Below are positions 16,263 to 24,679 of a DNA stretch of 38,051 bases, piece after piece. Position numbers and translations under genes: made by a program. Under the pieces are notes generated by a model. The model was not told the DNA's origin. It was given only the letters and a program-made list of their open reading frames with translations, and searched no databases. Each line of letters starts with the position of its first letter. Position 1 is the first letter of the stretch. Source of the DNA: Candidatus Choladousia intestinavium (GTDB taxonomy: Bacteria; Bacillota; Clostridia; Lachnospirales; Lachnospiraceae); assembly GCA_018712785.1 (NCBI GenBank), contig DVGK01000108.1, positions 1-38,051 of the forward strand. The letters are read 5' to 3'.

Positions 16263-19200
16263 ATGAATGCAAAAAAAGGTTCAGTATCTGTCTGTAGTGA
16301 ACCCGGACTGTACCGGCCTCAGTTTGAACATGACAACTGCGGAATCGGCGCGGTGGTGAATATAAAGGGAATCAAGACACATCAGACAGTGGAAGACGCG
16401 CTTAGCATAGTAGAAAATCTAGAACACAGAGCTGGCAAAGATGCCGAGGGAAAGACAGGAGACGGAGTTGGAATCATGCTTCAGATTTCACATAACTTCT
16501 TCTCAAAGATCTGTCGAGACCTTGGCATCTTTTTACGTGAAGAGAGAGATTACGGAATCGGTATGTTTTTCTTCCCGCAGGATGTACTGAAAAGAAGCCA
16601 GGCTAAGAAAATGTTTGAAAATATCGTAAAGCGGGAAGGCCTTACCTTCCTTGGATGGAGACAGGTGCCTACGGCTCCCCAGGTTCTGGGACATAAGGCT
16701 CTTGAAAAGATGCCCTGTATTGAACAGGCCTTTGTGGAGAGGCCAAAGGATGTGCAGAAGGGGCTGGAATTTGACCGGCGGCTCTATGTAGTCCGCAGAA
16801 GCTTTGAGCAGTCCAACGATACTACCTATGTAGTGTCCCTCTCCAGCAGGACCATTATTTACAAGGGAATGTTCCTGGTGGGACAGCTTCGGACCTTCTT
16901 CACGGACCTTCAGAGTCCGGACTATGAATCGGCCATCGCCATTGTCCACTCCAGATTCAGCACCAACACAAATCCCAGCTGGGAGAGAGCGCATCCCTAT
17001 CGTTTTATTGTGCACAACGGTGAGATCAATACTATTCGGGGCAATGTGGATAAAATGCTGGCCAGGGAAGAGACCATGTATTCTACCGTGCTGGAGGGAG
17101 ATCTGCACAAAGTGCTTCCGGTAATCAATGAATCCGGTTCGGATTCCGCTATGCTGGACAACGCCCTGGAGTTCCTGGTAATGAACGGCATGGAACTGCC
17201 CCTGGCAGTGATGATCACCATTCCGGAGCCATGGGCCAACAATCAGGTTATGACCCAGCAGAAAAAAGATTTTTATCAGTATTATGCTACCATGATGGAA
17301 CCCTGGGACGGCCCGGCTTCCATTCTGTTTTCCGATGGAGATGTCATGGGCGCTGTGCTGGACCGCAACGGCCTGCGGCCTTCCCGCTACTACGTAACAG
17401 AGGACGGCTACGTAATACTTTCCTCCGAGGTAGGCGTATTGAACATCGACCCGGCCAGGATTGTCCTGAAAGAACGCCTCCACCCGGGGAAAATGCTTCT
17501 GGTAGATACGGTAAAAGGAAGAATCCTGGATGACGAGGAGCTGAAATCCTCCTACGCCTCCAGGCAGCCTTACGGGGAGTGGCTGGACCGGTATCTTGTG
17601 AAGCTGGCGGATCTGAAGATCCCCAACAAGCGTGTGGAGACCTACACGGACGAGCAGCGGATGCGGCTTATGAAGGCCTTCGGCTACAGCTATGAGGACT
17701 ACAGAACCTCGATCCTCAATATGGCCACTACCGGCAGTGAGGGGATCAGCGCCATGGGAGTGGACACGCCTCTGGCCGTTCTCTCCACCAGGCACCAGCC
17801 GCTGTTCAACTACTTTAAACAGCTTTTTGCCCAGGTGACGAACCCGCCCATTGACGCCATCCGCGAGAAGGTAGTTACCTCCACCACGGTATACGTGGGG
17901 GATGACGGGAATCTGCTGCAGGAAGAGCCGGAAAACTGCCAGGTTCTGAAGATTGAGAATCCGATTCTGACGAATACGGATATGCTGAAAATTAAAAACA
18001 TGAAGGTGAAGGGCTTTAAGGTAGCTGAGATTCCCATTACCTATTATAAAAATACGAGTCTGGAGAAGGCCATTGATCATCTGCATCTGGAGGTGGAGAG
18101 AGCTTACCGGGACGGCGCCAACATTCTGGTGCTGACGGATAAGGGCGTAGATGAATTCCGTATGCCCATTCCCTCTCTGCTGGCGATTTCCGCGGTCAAC
18201 CAGCACCTGGTAAAGACAAAGAGAAGAACCTCTCTCGCCATTATCATGGAGACGGGAGAGCCCAGGGAAGTGCATCATTTCGCCACTCTTTTGGGCTACG
18301 GCGCCAGCGCTATCAACCCGTACCTGGCTCTGGACACCATCCATCAGCTGATTGACACCCATATGCTGGATAAAGATTATTACGCGGCAGTCAGTGATTA
18401 CAACCAGGCAGTGATCAACGGAATTGTGAAGATTGCCTCCAAGATGGGGATCTCCACCATCCAGTCCTACCAGGGCTCTCAGATTTTTGAGGCCATCGGA
18501 ATCAGCAAAGAGGTGATTGAAAAATACTTTACTAATACAGTCAGCCGGATCGGCGGCATCACCATGAAGGATATTGAGGAGGATGTGGAGACCCGCCATA
18601 CGAAAGCCTTCGATCCCCTGGGGCTTACGGAGGATCTGACGCTGGACAGCATGGGCTGGCATAAGGAGCGAAGCGCCGGGGAAAAGCATCGGTACAATCC
18701 TCAGACCATTCACCTGCTCCAAGAATCCACCAGGACCGGAAACTACCAGCTCTTTAAGGAGTATACAGAACTGGTGAACCAGGAAAGCTCCGGCTACATC
18801 CGCAGCATTATGGACTTTAAGTTCCCGGAACAGGGAGTGCCCCTGGATGAGGTGGAGAGTGTGGACAGCATTGTCCGCCGGTTCAAGACGGGAGCCATGT
18901 CCTACGGATCCATTTCCCAGGAGGCTCATGAGACTCTGGCCATTGCCATGAACATGCTTCACAGCAAGTCCAACACAGGCGAGGGAGGCGAGAGCCTGGA
19001 GCGTCTGGAGGGAGGTCCCGATGGAAACATCCGCTGCTCTGCCATCAAGCAGGTGGCTTCCGGGCGGTTCGGCGTGACCTCAAGATACCTGGTAAACGCC
19101 AGAGAGATTCAGATAAAGATGGCCCAGGGCGCAAAGCCGGGAGAGGGCGGCCATCTTCCCGGCAAAAAGGTTTATCCCTGGATCGCCAAGACGAGACATT

Positions 19201-20828
19201 CCACGCCGGGAGTCAGCCTGATCTCCCCGCCGCCCCATCACGATATTTACTCTATCGAAGATCTGGCGCAGCTGATCTACGATCTGAAGAACGCCAACCG
19301 CAGGGCGGATATTTCCGTGAAGCTGGTATCTGAGGCAGGAGTAGGTACGGTGGCGGCCGGTGTCGCCAAGGCGGGAGCCCAGGTGATTTTGATTTCAGGC
19401 TATGACGGAGGAACCGGCGCCGCTCCCAAGAGCTCCATTCACAACGCGGGCCTGCCCTGGGAGCTGGGACTGGCGGAGACCCATCAGACCCTGATTATGA
19501 ACGGTCTCAGAAATAAAGTGCGCATCGAGACAGACGGAAAGCTTATGAGCGGAAGGGATGTAGCCATCGCGGCGCTTCTGGGAGCGGAGGAGTTCGGCTT
19601 TGCCACAGGCCCTCTGGTAACTATGGGATGCGTTATGATGAGAGTCTGCAACCTGGATACCTGTCCTGTAGGAGTGGCTACACAGAACCCGGAGCTGCGC
19701 AAGAGATTCCGGGGAAAACCGGAGTATGTGGTGAACTTTATGCGGTTCATCGCCCAGGAGCTTCGGGAATACATGGCGAAGCTCGGCTTCCGCACACTGG
19801 ATGAGATGGTAGGAAGAACCGACTGCCTGAAGAAGAAGGATGTATGCGAGAATGAGAGAGGAAAGGAGATCGACCTTTCCAATATCCTGAACAATCCTTA
19901 CGCGGCCAAGGGGGCGAAAGTAACCTTTGATCCGTCTCAGGTGTATGATTTCCATTTGGAAAGGACTGTGGATGAGAGAATTCTTCTTCAGAAGCTGGGG
20001 CCCGCCCTGGAGAGCGGACAGAAGCGGAGCATCGAGGTGGATGTCACGAATACAGACAGAACGCTGGGAACCATTTTCGGTTCGGAGATTACCAGAAGAT
20101 ATCCGGAAGGACTGGAGGACGACACCTATACGGTAAAATGCCACGGAGCGGGCGGCCAGAGCTTCGGCGCCTTTATCCCCAAGGGACTGACCCTGGAGCT
20201 GGTAGGAGACAGCAACGACTACTTCGGCAAGGGGCTTTCAGGAGGAAAGCTGATCGTGTACCCGCCCAAGGGAGCGAAATTCGCCCAGGATCAGAATATT
20301 ATCGTGGGAAATGTGGCTCTCTACGGTGCTACCAGCGGAAGCGCCTATATTAACGGCGTGGCCGGAGAGCGGTTCTGTGTCAGAAATTCCGGCGCCATTA
20401 CAGTGGTAGAGGGCGTGGGCGACCACGGCTGTGAGTATATGACAGGAGGCAGAGCCGTGATTCTGGGAAATGTAGGCAAAAACTTCGCGGCCGGCATGAG
20501 CGGCGGAATCGCCTACGTTCTGGACGAGAAGAGCGATCTTTATACAAAGGTAAATAAAAATATGGTTTCCATAGAAAAGATCACCTCCAAATACGATGTG
20601 CTGGAGCTGAAGGATCTCATCGCCCAGCATGTGCAGTACACCAATTCTGAAAAAGGAAAGGCAATCCTCGAAAACTTTGGAGAGTATCTGCCGAAGTTCA
20701 AGAAGATTATTCCTCATGAATATGAGAGGATGCAGATGCTGATTGTACAGATGGAAGAAAAGGGTTTAAGCAGCGAGCAGGCGCAGATCGAAGCATTCTA
20801 CGCCAACGCGGCGGCCCAGGACGAATAG
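16263..20828 (+). CDS. gltB: Glutamate synthase, large (alpha) subunit
   Basis: 1521 residues, the normal length for bacterial GltB. It takes the amide of glutamine, channels ammonia and forms glutamate from 2-oxoglutarate. The N-terminal class II glutaminase has its catalytic cysteine in DNCGIGAV (Cys26) behind a propeptide. The central domain, the FMN-binding synthase domain (about 815-1200) and the C-terminal GXGXG beta helix (about 1260-1450) follow. Three cysteines with the [3Fe-4S] spacing are visible: Cys1123, Cys1129 and Cys1134. The start is the ATG at 16263, eight bases after AGGAGG. gltD follows 12 bases downstream and the pair is transcribed from its own promoter. Confidence 0.98.
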   Translation: MNAKKGSVSVCSEPGLYRPQFEHDNCGIGAVVNIKGIKTHQTVEDALSIVENLEHRAGKDAEGKTGDGVGIMLQISHNFFSKICRDLGIFLREERDYGIGMFFFPQDVLKRSQAKKMFENIVKREGLTFLGWRQVPTAPQVLGHKALEKMPCIEQAFVERPKDVQKGLEFDRRLYVVRRSFEQSNDTTYVVSLSSRTIIYKGMFLVGQLRTFFTDLQSPDYESAIAIVHSRFSTNTNPSWERAHPYRFIVHNGEINTIRGNVDKMLAREETMYSTVLEGDLHKVLPVINESGSDSAMLDNALEFLVMNGMELPLAVMITIPEPWANNQVMTQQKKDFYQYYATMMEPWDGPASILFSDGDVMGAVLDRNGLRPSRYYVTEDGYVILSSEVGVLNIDPARIVLKERLHPGKMLLVDTVKGRILDDEELKSSYASRQPYGEWLDRYLVKLADLKIPNKRVETYTDEQRMRLMKAFGYSYEDYRTSILNMATTGSEGISAMGVDTPLAVLSTRHQPLFNYFKQLFAQVTNPPIDAIREKVVTSTTVYVGDDGNLLQEEPENCQVLKIENPILTNTDMLKIKNMKVKGFKVAEIPITYYKNTSLEKAIDHLHLEVERAYRDGANILVLTDKGVDEFRMPIPSLLAISAVNQHLVKTKRRTSLAIIMETGEPREVHHFATLLGYGASAINPYLALDTIHQLIDTHMLDKDYYAAVSDYNQAVINGIVKIASKMGISTIQSYQGSQIFEAIGISKEVIEKYFTNTVSRIGGITMKDIEEDVETRHTKAFDPLGLTEDLTLDSMGWHKERSAGEKHRYNPQTIHLLQESTRTGNYQLFKEYTELVNQESSGYIRSIMDFKFPEQGVPLDEVESVDSIVRRFKTGAMSYGSISQEAHETLAIAMNMLHSKSNTGEGGESLERLEGGPDGNIRCSAIKQVASGRFGVTSRYLVNAREIQIKMAQGAKPGEGGHLPGKKVYPWIAKTRHSTPGVSLISPPPHHDIYSIEDLAQLIYDLKNANRRADISVKLVSEAGVGTVAAGVAKAGAQVILISGYDGGTGAAPKSSIHNAGLPWELGLAETHQTLIMNGLRNKVRIETDGKLMSGRDVAIAALLGAEEFGFATGPLVTMGCVMMRVCNLDTCPVGVATQNPELRKRFRGKPEYVVNFMRFIAQELREYMAKLGFRTLDEMVGRTDCLKKKDVCENERGKEIDLSNILNNPYAAKGAKVTFDPSQVYDFHLERTVDERILLQKLGPALESGQKRSIEVDVTNTDRTLGTIFGSEITRRYPEGLEDDTYTVKCHGAGGQSFGAFIPKGLTLELVGDSNDYFGKGLSGGKLIVYPPKGAKFAQDQNIIVGNVALYGATSGSAYINGVAGERFCVRNSGAITVVEGVGDHGCEYMTGGRAVILGNVGKNFAAGMSGGIAYVLDEKSDLYTKVNKNMVSIEKITSKYDVLELKDLIAQHVQYTNSEKGKAILENFGEYLPKFKKIIPHEYERMQMLIVQMEEKGLSSEQAQIEAFYANAAAQDE

Positions 20829-20840
20829 GAGGCGGGAAAG

Positions 20841-22325
20841 ATGGGAAAACCAACCGGATTTTTAGATTATAAAAGAGAAAACAGCTACGAGATCCCGCCC
20901 AGGGAGAGAATCCAGAATTTTAACGAGTTCCATGTGCCCCTTTCTCTGGAAAAACAGAGAATTCAGGGAGCCAGATGCATGGCCTGCGGCGTTCCCTTCT
21001 GCCAGGCAGGAATGATGATCGGGGGAATGGCCTCCGGCTGCCCCTTAAACAACCTGGTTCCGGAGTGGAACGACCTGGTATACCGGGGAAGCTGGGAGGA
21101 GGCCTATAAGCGCCTGACGAAGACCAACTGTTTTCCTGAATTCACCTCCAGGGTCTGCCCGGCTCTCTGCGAGGCGGCCTGTACCTGCAACCTGGACTCG
21201 GAACCGGTGGCTACCAAGGCCAATGAGCGGGCGATTATTGAGAACGCTTTTGCCCAGGGCCTTGTAAAGCCCTGTCCGCCCCAGGTGCGCACCGGAAAGA
21301 AGGTGGCGGTGGTAGGCAGCGGGCCCTCCGGGCTGGCGGCGGCCATGCAGCTGAATAAGAGGGGACACCTGGTAACGGTTTATGAGAGGAATGACCGGAT
21401 CGGAGGACTTCTTCGGTACGGGATTCCCAATATGAAGCTGGATAAAAAAGTCATCGACCGGCGGATCGCCCTGATGGAGGCGGAGGGGATCGCTTTTGTG
21501 ACCAATGCCAATATCGGAGAAAACGTTAAGGCGGATCAGCTCCTTAAAGAGTACGACGCGATCGTTCTGGCCTGCGGAGCTTCCAATCCCAGGGATATCC
21601 AGGCGCCGGGCCGGGACGCCAAGGGGATCTACTTCGCCGTGGATTTCCTGAAAGCTACCACAAAGAGCCTTCTGGATTCAAACTTTGAGGATAAAAAATT
21701 CATCTCAGCTAAAGGAAAGCATGTGATTGTCATTGGCGGAGGCGATACAGGAAATGACTGTGTGGGAACCTCCATCCGCCTGGGAGCGGCTTCTGTAACC
21801 CAGCTGGAGATGATGCCCAAGCTTCCGGATACCAGGGCAGAGAATAATCCCTGGCCTCAGTGGCCCAGAGTCTGCAAGACTGATTACGGCCAGCAGGAGG
21901 CGATTGCGGTGTTCGGAGCGGATCCAAGACTCTACACCACCACAGTTTCTGAGTTCATTAAGAACAAAAAGGGTGAGCTGACCAAGGCAAAGCTTGTGAA
22001 GCTGGAGAGCAAACGGGACGAGAAGACCGGAAGGATGATGATGGTGCCCATAGAGGGAACGGAAGAGATCGTCAAGGCGGATCTGGTGCTGATCGCGGCA
22101 GGATTCCTGGGCGCCCAGAAATACGTGACGGACGCTTTCCAGGTAGAGCTGAATCCCAGGACCAACGTAGCCACCAAGCCGGGAAAATACGCTACCAGCG
22201 TACCCAAGGTATTTACGGCAGGCGACATGCACCGGGGGCAGTCTCTGGTGGTGTGGGCCATCCGGGAAGGCCGGGAGGCAGCCAAAGAGGTAGACGAGTA
22301 TCTCATGGGGTATACGAATCTGTAA
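20841..22325 (+). CDS. gltD: Glutamate synthase, small (beta) subunit
   Basis: 494 residues. The electron-input subunit passes electrons from NAD(P)H through FAD and Fe-S centres to GltB. The N-terminal Fe-S region has cysteines in ARCMACGVPFC (about 45-55), GCPLNN, and the group RVCPALCEAACTC (about 104-116). The FAD-binding motif VVGSGPSGLAA (about 156-166) and the second nucleotide-binding motif VIGGGDTGNDC (about 297-307) follow, and the C-terminal FTAGDMHRGQ (about 460-469) is a typical end. The start is the ATG at 20841 behind GGAGGCGGG. It ends just before a strong terminator, so gltBD is a closed two-gene unit. Confidence 0.98.
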   Translation: MGKPTGFLDYKRENSYEIPPRERIQNFNEFHVPLSLEKQRIQGARCMACGVPFCQAGMMIGGMASGCPLNNLVPEWNDLVYRGSWEEAYKRLTKTNCFPEFTSRVCPALCEAACTCNLDSEPVATKANERAIIENAFAQGLVKPCPPQVRTGKKVAVVGSGPSGLAAAMQLNKRGHLVTVYERNDRIGGLLRYGIPNMKLDKKVIDRRIALMEAEGIAFVTNANIGENVKADQLLKEYDAIVLACGASNPRDIQAPGRDAKGIYFAVDFLKATTKSLLDSNFEDKKFISAKGKHVIVIGGGDTGNDCVGTSIRLGAASVTQLEMMPKLPDTRAENNPWPQWPRVCKTDYGQQEAIAVFGADPRLYTTTVSEFIKNKKGELTKAKLVKLESKRDEKTGRMMMVPIEGTEEIVKADLVLIAAGFLGAQKYVTDAFQVELNPRTNVATKPGKYATSVPKVFTAGDMHRGQSLVVWAIREGREAAKEVDEYLMGYTNL

Positions 22326-22343
22326 GCTGTTTATAAAAATAGG

Positions 22344-22401
22344 GGGCCTCGCTGCCGCTCTGTCATCAGACAGAGCGCGGCGGGGCCCTAAAGCTCTTTT
22401 T
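22344..22401 (+). terminator. Terminator after gltD
   Basis: Long GC-rich hairpin: inner stem 22357-22364 with 22369-22376, loop ATCA, extended outward to about 20 pairs with one bulged C and two wobbles (to 22388). Five T follow at 22397-22401. Confidence 0.85.
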
Positions 22402-22413
22402 AGCAGAAAGCAT

Positions 22414-22440
22414 CTGAAGCTTCAGCTATATTATACAGCT
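22414..22440. promoter_or_regulatory. Two adjoining dyads upstream of the Fic gene
   Basis: CTGAAGCTTCAG (22414-22425) is a perfect 12-base palindrome. The overlapping AGCT-ATATTATAC-AGCT (22424-22440) is a near-perfect inverted repeat. They lie about 80-105 bases before the -35 box. Purpose unknown. The rest of 22402-22518 is AT-rich and holds no gene. Confidence 0.3.
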
Positions 22441-22518
22441 CATATTTATCAATAGCCACTTTACAGAGAGAAAATAAGGAGTATTGAGAAAACAAATGCG
22501 TTGAAATAAAAAGCATGC

Positions 22519-22547
22519 TTGTTCCACATAAAATCATCGATTATAAT
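22519..22547 (+). promoter_or_regulatory. Promoter of the Fic-MnmM fusion gene
   Basis: TTGTTC (22519-22524) and TATAAT (22542-22547) with a 17-base spacer. The transcript would start near 22554, which excludes the in-frame ATG at 22515 as translation start and supports 22602. Confidence 0.65.
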
Positions 22548-22601
22548 GTAAGAATGAATTTATATAGAAGTGCAGAAACAAATCAGAAACGAGGCAGTAA
22601 T

Positions 22602-24044
22602 ATGGAGAAAGATCCTTTTAAAGAATATTTGAAAGAGCTTGAACCAGATAAGGTCAGTAAAGGGTATCTCTGGAGTACAGCAATTGGATTACAGGCAGTA
22701 GATGGATTAAAGCCGTCCAGGTATTTGATTGATACAGCTATTGAAAATATTGAGGGCAGAATTACATTGGAGGAAGCCCAAAATCTTGTTGACAGGTATT
22801 ACGAAGAAAAACCAGAAAATTCGGAGGACGAACGTACCGAAGAAGCAGATAAAGTATCGGCGCGGATTGTCCAGATATTGTCGGAAAATGCGTTTTCGTT
22901 TTCACCGAATGAATATATCTCCATCCACCGCAGACTGTTTCAGGGGATATACAAACATGCGGGAAAAATGAGAACCTATAATATCACAAAAAAAGAGTGG
23001 ATTTTGGATGGAGAAACGGTTTTATACGGAAGCGCTTCTGAACTGAAAGCTACTCTTGAATATGATTTTTTTCAGGAAAAAAACTTTAGCTATAAAGGGC
23101 TTTCAATGGATGAAACGATCCGCTACCTTGCATTATTTGTTTCCAGGCTGTGGCAGATTCATATTTTTGGTGAAGGTAATACAAGAACGACCGCAGTTTT
23201 CTTTATCAAATATTTAAGGACTCTGGGCTTCTCTGCGGCAAATGATATTTTTGCGGAGAATGCCTGGTATTTCCGAAACGCACTGGTTCGCGCGAATTAT
23301 ACAAATCTGAAGAAAGGGATTTATGAAACCACAGAATACTTAGAGAAGTTTTTGAGAAATCTGCTTTTAAACGAGAAAAATGAACTGCGCAGCCGTTATC
23401 TTCATATAAGAATGCCTTTGAGCAGTCAAAAAACAGACATAGAGGCATCAAAAGTAGACATTGAAAGTGTTCTTTCGGGAAAAACAGATTATCAGATAAC
23501 GGCCTGGAGCCAGAGAGTGGTGAGCTTTCACATTGGAGAAGGGGCTTTCTGCATTGACGCCACCATGGGGAATGGCGGGGATACGGAATTTCTCTGCCGT
23601 CTGGCGGGGAAATCCGGAAGGGTTCTGGCCTTCGACGTACAGAGGGCGGCTGTGGACGCCACGAAAAAACGGCTGGAAGAAAAACTCCCCTGGAAGAATT
23701 ATGAACTGATTCTGGATTCCCATGATCGAATGAAAGAGTATGCTTCCGGAGAGACAGCGGACTGCGTGATGTTTAATCTGGGGTATCTGCCGGGAGGGGA
23801 TCACAGGATTTCTACCAGGAAGGAGACGACCCTGGAGGCGCTGAACCAGGCCCTGTTTCTCCTTAAAAGAAACGGGATTCTCAGTATCTGCGTCTACAGC
23901 GGAGGAGACACGGGATTTGAGGAGAAAGAGGCAGTTCTCAAATGGCTGAAAGCCCTGGATTCCAGGCAGTACCTTGTGCTGGTTACAGAATACTTCAACC
24001 GTCCCAACCATCCTCCCATCCCGGCTTTTGTGATTCGATTATAA
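22602..24044 (+). CDS. Fic-domain protein fused to MnmM/YtqB-type tRNA methyltransferase
   Basis: 480 residues in one uninterrupted frame. Residues 1-60 resemble a VbhA-type antitoxin helix pair (AVDGLKPS). The Fic domain (about 85-250) has the core motif HIFGEGNTRTT with His187, which by family would transfer AMP or a related group to a target hydroxyl. After residue 300 the sequence is a class I SAM methyltransferase of the MnmM/YtqB family: DATMGNGGDTEF (319-330) for SAM binding, FNLGYLPGGDH, and an ETTLEAL helix. MnmM methylates nm5(s2)U34 of tRNA to mnm5(s2)U34. The usual winged-helix tail of such Fic proteins is missing and the methyltransferase lacks its own ATG. GC is about 39% in the Fic part and 52% in the methyltransferase part. 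The start is the ATG at 22602 behind GAGG. Confidence 0.82.
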   Translation: MEKDPFKEYLKELEPDKVSKGYLWSTAIGLQAVDGLKPSRYLIDTAIENIEGRITLEEAQNLVDRYYEEKPENSEDERTEEADKVSARIVQILSENAFSFSPNEYISIHRRLFQGIYKHAGKMRTYNITKKEWILDGETVLYGSASELKATLEYDFFQEKNFSYKGLSMDETIRYLALFVSRLWQIHIFGEGNTRTTAVFFIKYLRTLGFSAANDIFAENAWYFRNALVRANYTNLKKGIYETTEYLEKFLRNLLLNEKNELRSRYLHIRMPLSSQKTDIEASKVDIESVLSGKTDYQITAWSQRVVSFHIGEGAFCIDATMGNGGDTEFLCRLAGKSGRVLAFDVQRAAVDATKKRLEEKLPWKNYELILDSHDRMKEYASGETADCVMFNLGYLPGGDHRISTRKETTLEALNQALFLLKRNGILSICVYSGGDTGFEEKEAVLKWLKALDSRQYLVLVTEYFNRPNHPPIPAFVIRL

Positions 24045-24050
24045 ATTCCG

Positions 24051-24428
24051 CTATTCATTTACGTGGTTTAAGCCCTGGCAGAGAATGGTGCTTACATGGT
24101 CGTCGGCCAGGGAGTAAAATACAGATTTTCCCTCCCGCCGGAATTTAACCAGGCTTGCCTGCTTCAGCACCCGGAGCTGGTGGGAGATGGCGCTTTGGCT
24201 CATACCCAGAAGAAGGGCGATGTCGCAGACACACAGCTCCTGATCCATCAGGGCATAGAGAATCTTAACCCGGGTGGCATCGCCGAAAATTTTAAAAAGT
24301 TCAGACAGAGCATAGATGGACTGCTCGGAGGGGATCCGTTCTTTCGCGGATTCCACCAGATCCGGGTGGGCGTGCATAAATTCACAGTGGGGCGCGATCA
24401 GGGCGTCCCTTCGGTCTTCAGCTTTCAT
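24051..24428 (-). CDS. ArsR/SmtB family metal-sensing repressor
   Basis: 125 residues with a winged helix (LLGMSQSAISHQLRVLK, about 71-87). Two metal-site signatures are visible: ELCVCD (about 62-67), as in the alpha3 thiol site of ArsR/CadC, and D-x-H-x10-H-x2-E near the C-terminus, identical in spacing to the alpha5 zinc site of SmtB. An N-terminal Cys-His cluster (HCEFMHAH) resembles CadC. It should therefore be a metal-released repressor of a zinc, cadmium or similar efflux gene, but no such gene is adjacent. The start is the ATG at 24428, with GGAG eight bases upstream; a longer frame to 24560 lacks support. It converges with the Fic-MnmM gene, with only six bases between stops. Confidence 0.87.
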   Translation of the reverse strand: MKAEDRRDALIAPHCEFMHAHPDLVESAKERIPSEQSIYALSELFKIFGDATRVKILYALMDQELCVCDIALLLGMSQSAISHQLRVLKQASLVKFRREGKSVFYSLADDHVSTILCQGLNHVNE

Positions 24429-24451
24429 AAAAAACGCTCCTTTTTCTATCC

Positions 24452-24474
24452 TGTACGCGGAAAAGCCGCGCACA
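24452..24474 (-). promoter_or_regulatory. GC-rich dyad in the ArsR gene leader
   Basis: TGT-A-CGCGG-AAAAG-CCGCG-C-ACA: an eight-pair inverted repeat with one mismatch and a five-base loop, 24 bases upstream of the start codon. It could be an operator for self-repression or an mRNA hairpin. It does not match the classic 12-2-12 SmtB operator. Confidence 0.3.
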
Positions 24475-24601
24475 GAAAATCTCTTACATTTTGCCAAAAT
24501 ATCCTGAAACTGCAAGGTTACCGTTCTTAAAAGAATAACAGAAAAAAAGAGACAGGGCAATGCTCTTTTGATTCCTTTAATATTTTTTCCTGTTTTTTTC
24601 C

Positions 24602-24630
24602 TTGTGGTGTATTTGGGCTGGTGATATAAT
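24602..24630 (+). promoter_or_regulatory. Promoter of the murE-to-rpe gene run
   Basis: TTGTGG (24602-24607) and TATAAT (24625-24630) are separated by 17 bases, with TGA directly before the -10 box (extended -10). The transcript would start near 24637, 43 bases before murE. Confidence 0.7.
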
Positions 24631-24679
24631 AAAGCGATCAGGATTGAACTGTAAGAAAATAAGTGGAGGATAACTCGGA

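Noticed and set aside
16533-18962. An 809-codon open frame on the minus strand opposite gltB
   Set aside because: It mirrors the codon pattern of gltB, resembles no family, and has no ribosome binding site or promoter. Long antisense frames are common opposite GC-biased, highly expressed genes.
22515-22601. In-frame ATG at 22515 as start of the Fic fusion
   Set aside because: It lies inside the promoter, upstream of the predicted transcript start, and has no ribosome binding site; ATG 22602 has GAGG.
24429-24560. N-terminal extension of the ArsR protein to 24560
   Set aside because: The added residues do not resemble the family, while the ATG at 24428 has a well-placed GGAG.
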